Below, piece by piece: positions 5,965-7,382 of a DNA stretch of 7,382 bases (its first letter is position 1; every line of letters starts with the position of its first letter). The notes below the pieces were generated by a model. That model saw nothing but the letters and a program-made list of their open reading frames with translations, did no database searches and was not told the origin of the DNA. The stretch is from an uncultured Clostridia bacterium (GTDB lineage Bacteria; Bacillota_A; Clostridia; TANB77; CAG-508): positions 1-7,382 of the forward strand of contig CALXZF010000035.1 of assembly GCA_944393165.1 (NCBI GenBank), given 5' to 3'. Both the position numbers and the translations under genes were made by a program.

Positions 5965-6011
5965 TCGTAAAAAATGCATTAGTTTATTTCTAAAGTGAAT
6001 TAACTAAGGCA

Positions 6012-6164
6012 AAAAAATCACTATTCTTTGGAATTCCAATGGCAATTGAAAACTTTTTATTTGGAGCCCTATGGTGCATAACTATTGTGGGAATCCCATT
6101 TGGACTACAGTTTTTTAAAATTGCGAAATTATCTTTAATGCCTTTCGGCGCAAGGATAGTATAA
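6012..6164 (+). pseudogene. yccF: Relic of a YccF-family small membrane protein, 5' end lost
   Basis: In the frame ending at TAA 6162-6164, codons from about 6024 read FFGIPMAIENFLFG, then LWCITIVGIPFGLQFF and a tail with LMPFGARIV. This is the signature of the YccF domain (DUF307), whose core is a hydrophobic hairpin with [IL]CITIxGIPFG and a final PFG. The start of the domain (usually GNxxWxxFGG) is missing. Codons upstream of about 6024 do not resemble it, and an in-frame TAA stands at 5991. The first in-frame ATG (6039) has no ribosome site and would give 41 residues without the first strand. A -10 region upstream and an intrinsic terminator 22 bp after the stop suggest a former complete gene. 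An open minus-strand frame across 5990-6373 is a shadow. It could still be a minimal expressed protein with an unusual start, but a relic is more likely. Confidence 0.75.
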
Positions 6165-6186
6165 AGAAATTTTGTGTGATTTTTGG

Positions 6187-6213
6187 AGAGTGGCAGTTGC
6201 CACTCTTTTGTTT
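6187..6213 (+). terminator. Intrinsic terminator after the yccF relic
   Basis: A perfect 9-bp stem AGAGTGGCA / TGCCACTCT (6187-6195 with 6198-6206) is followed by TTTTGTTT. In practice this is an 8-bp stem with an AGTT loop. It is the most canonical terminator in the window. It lies 22 bp after the relic's stop codon and insulates the next promoter. Confidence 0.9.
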
Positions 6214-6366
6214 GGGTAACTAGATTTAGACTTATTACAAATTTATTATAATAAACTAATGATACAATAGAATAAGAATCTAGAGATGTAATTGGAGAAT
6301 ATTTACAGGAATTAAGAAAATTTAATGAAGGCAAATAGGATAGAACAATGTTACAAACATAAAAAG

Positions 6367-6395
6367 TTGACAATACCTGTATAAGATAATATAAT
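6367..6395 (+). promoter_or_regulatory. Consensus sigma-A promoter of the metallophosphoesterase gene
   Basis: TTGACA (6367-6372), a 17-bp spacer and TATAAT (6390-6395) match the consensus exactly. Transcription should begin near 6402, leaving a leader of about 114 nt. The 150 bp before it (6214-6366) hold no gene that I can recognise. Confidence 0.88.
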
Positions 6396-6411
6396 TTAGC
6401 TGTTAAAAATT

Positions 6412-6435
6412 CTAATTAGTACAAATACTAATTAG
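6412..6435. promoter_or_regulatory. Inverted repeat downstream of promoter, probable operator
   Basis: CTAATTAGTA and TACTAATTAG form a perfect 10-bp inverted repeat around CAAA, and each arm itself contains the palindrome CTAATTAG. It covers about +10 to +33 of the predicted transcript, a position suited to repression. The shape (two adjacent short palindromes) fits a homodimeric repressor such as a MarR-type protein, but no regulator gene is nearby and the family is a guess. Confidence 0.5.
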
Positions 6436-6515
6436 TTATTGAAGAGTGTGTAGTTGGGAACAGTTATGAAAAAGATGTTGTCTCAGCAAATTCATTTAGA
6501 GGAGAATAAAAGTAA

Positions 6516-7217
6516 ATGAGCAATAAAATAGCCATAGTAGCAGATATTCATGCAAATACATATGCCTTAGACAAATTTTTAGAATATATCAATCAAGAAA
6601 AAATAAATACTGTATTAAATTTAGGAGATTTTGTTCAAATTGGTCCAAATCCATTTGAAGTGTCCGAAGTAATACTAAATGACAATAGGTTTATAAATAT
6701 AATTGGTAATAATGAAACTAGCTTGTTTGAAATTGATTATAATGAAAGCAATAATGAAAACAAGCATAGAATATGGACGAAAAGGCAAATGAAAGAGAAT
6801 TTCATAGAAGTACAAAAAATTCCTCAAGAAAGAATAATTACAATAGAAGGATTAAATATTTTGATGATACATTCTAGGAAAAATAATATACAAGGAATGC
6901 CATTAATATATACTGGAAATCTTGATGAATTTACAAATGATTATAAAACTTATAATGTTGATATTATTTTATTTGGACATACTCATGAAAAATTATATAT
7001 AGAGCATGACAATAAATTATTTATAAATCCTGGAAGTCTTGGTTGTTCAAAAAAAGGTACAGTAGACTTTGCAATATTAGAAATTAGTAATAAAATATTA
7101 AAAAATTGTATTTTTAAGTCTTTAGAATATGATAAATTAAATCTAATAAAAGATTACAATGATAAATCTGTTCCAGACAAAGAATTTTTGATGCAAACAT
7201 TTTATAAAATAAATTAA
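6516..7217 (+). CDS. Calcineurin-like metallophosphoesterase (YfcE/MJ0936 type)
   Basis: A 233-residue cytoplasmic metal-dependent phosphoesterase. ATG 6516 follows AGAGGAG (6498-6504) at 11 nt, slightly long. The five signature blocks appear in order: DIHAN (Asp10, His12), GD (Asp38), GNNE (64-67), IHS (His119) and GHTH (His155, His157), then NPGSLG (171-176). These supply the ligands of a two-metal site. The third block reads GNNE where many family members have GNHD/E, so the usual active-site His is Asn66; small bacterial members such as YfcE and MJ0936 also vary at this place. Length is typical or slightly above for the single-domain group, with a lysine-rich C-terminal extension of about 40 residues. 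Known relatives act on phosphodiesters or nucleotides, but the physiological substrate cannot be read from sequence. It is a single-gene unit with its own consensus promoter, probable operator and downstream terminator. Confidence 0.9.
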   Translation: MSNKIAIVADIHANTYALDKFLEYINQEKINTVLNLGDFVQIGPNPFEVSEVILNDNRFINIIGNNETSLFEIDYNESNNENKHRIWTKRQMKENFIEVQKIPQERIITIEGLNILMIHSRKNNIQGMPLIYTGNLDEFTNDYKTYNVDIILFGHTHEKLYIEHDNKLFINPGSLGCSKKGTVDFAILEISNKILKNCIFKSLEYDKLNLIKDYNDKSVPDKEFLMQTFYKIN

Positions 7218-7232
7218 CAATATAGTATGGAA

Positions 7233-7262
7233 AAGCAATAATTTTAAATAAGATTATTGCTT
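7233..7262. terminator. Bidirectional hairpin terminator between convergent genes
   Basis: AAGCAATAAT (7233-7242) and ATTATTGCTT (7253-7262) form a perfect 10-bp stem with a 10-nt loop, 15 bp after the phosphoesterase stop. Going right it is followed by a broken T tract (cttactgtctttt). Going left the arm ends in TTTT. The position between two converging reading frames fits a shared terminator. Confidence 0.7.
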
Positions 7263-7277
7263 CTTACTGTCTTTTAT

Positions 7278-7382
7278 CTACTTTTTAAATTCTATCTTAA
7301 TAATTTCATTATCACTATATTTCTTCATCATAATTGTCCCCTCATTTTTTTTATTCTCATACTTTTTAATAGATTTGTCCTT
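7278..7382 (-). CDS. C-terminal end of an unidentified protein, runs off window
   Basis: On the minus strand the frame entering at 7382 stays open for 34 codons and stops with TAG (7280-7278), 16 bp before the shared terminator hairpin. The peptide is lysine-rich and ends in a strand-like IIKIEFKK. It is too short to assign. An internal ATG ATG (plus-strand 7326-7331) preceded by GAGGGG at 6 nt could instead start a 17-residue peptide, but the frame is open through the window edge. It is supported mainly by the convergent terminator and low-GC coding-like codons. Confidence 0.4.
   Translation of the reverse strand, partial: KDKSIKKYENKKNEGTIMMKKYSDNEIIKIEFKK

Noticed and set aside
6285..6338. 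Short open frame ending in LQELRKFNEGK, possible tail of a lost gene
   Set aside because: Only 17 codons, no start, no recognisable motif.
5990..6373. 127-codon minus-strand frame
   Set aside because: Its opposite strand carries the YccF relic, an intrinsic terminator and part of a consensus promoter; the predicted peptide looks like no family I know.

Overview
The window is AT-rich DNA. Arg is mostly AGA, ATA is a common Ile codon, and TGA is read as stop (cadA ends in TGA). Shine-Dalgarno sites are strong and sigma-A promoters are near consensus. Together with the gene content (BspA-type repeat protein, CadC-like repressor with a zinc/cadmium ATPase, a 3-alpha-HSD-like dehydrogenase), this points to a low-GC Firmicute. 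A gut Clostridia-type organism is my inference; no rRNA or marker gene is present.

Layout, left to right. (1) 3-1085: the 3' part of a BspA-like LRR_5 protein that begins outside the window and is closed by a hairpin terminator. (2) 1086-1677: no credible gene. It holds the terminator, a strong AT inverted repeat, a possible structured RNA at 1262-1350, a 35-bp direct tandem repeat (3.7 copies), and the promoter/operator region of the metal operon. (3) 1678-3939: a two-gene metal-resistance operon, a CadC/SmtB-type ArsR repressor followed by a P1B-2 ATPase without an N-terminal metal-binding domain. The promoter carries three copies of one palindrome. The first sits exactly between -35 and -10 and the other two lie in the 5' leader, so metal-relieved autorepression of both genes is the natural reading. 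(4) 3940-4292: a 157-bp element with about 33-bp terminal inverted repeats (MITE-like), then a promoter. (5) 4293-5870: a tightly coupled pair, a 3-alpha-HSD-like SDR and a pentapeptide-repeat protein, 3 nt apart. (6) 5871-6515: looks empty but holds a relic of a yccF gene with its own -10 region and intrinsic terminator, followed by a consensus promoter with a 24-bp inverted repeat just downstream. I see no gene in 6214-6366. (7) 6516-7217: a calcineurin-like metallophosphoesterase. (8) 7218-7382: a bidirectional hairpin terminator and the last 34 codons of a convergent minus-strand reading frame that runs off the window.

The best-supported system is the arsR-cadA operon with its triple operator. 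The less expected items are the hidden yccF relic, the MITE-like element, the tandem repeat beside the possible structured RNA, and the SDR/pentapeptide pair. I did not find a convincing new defence or mobile system.
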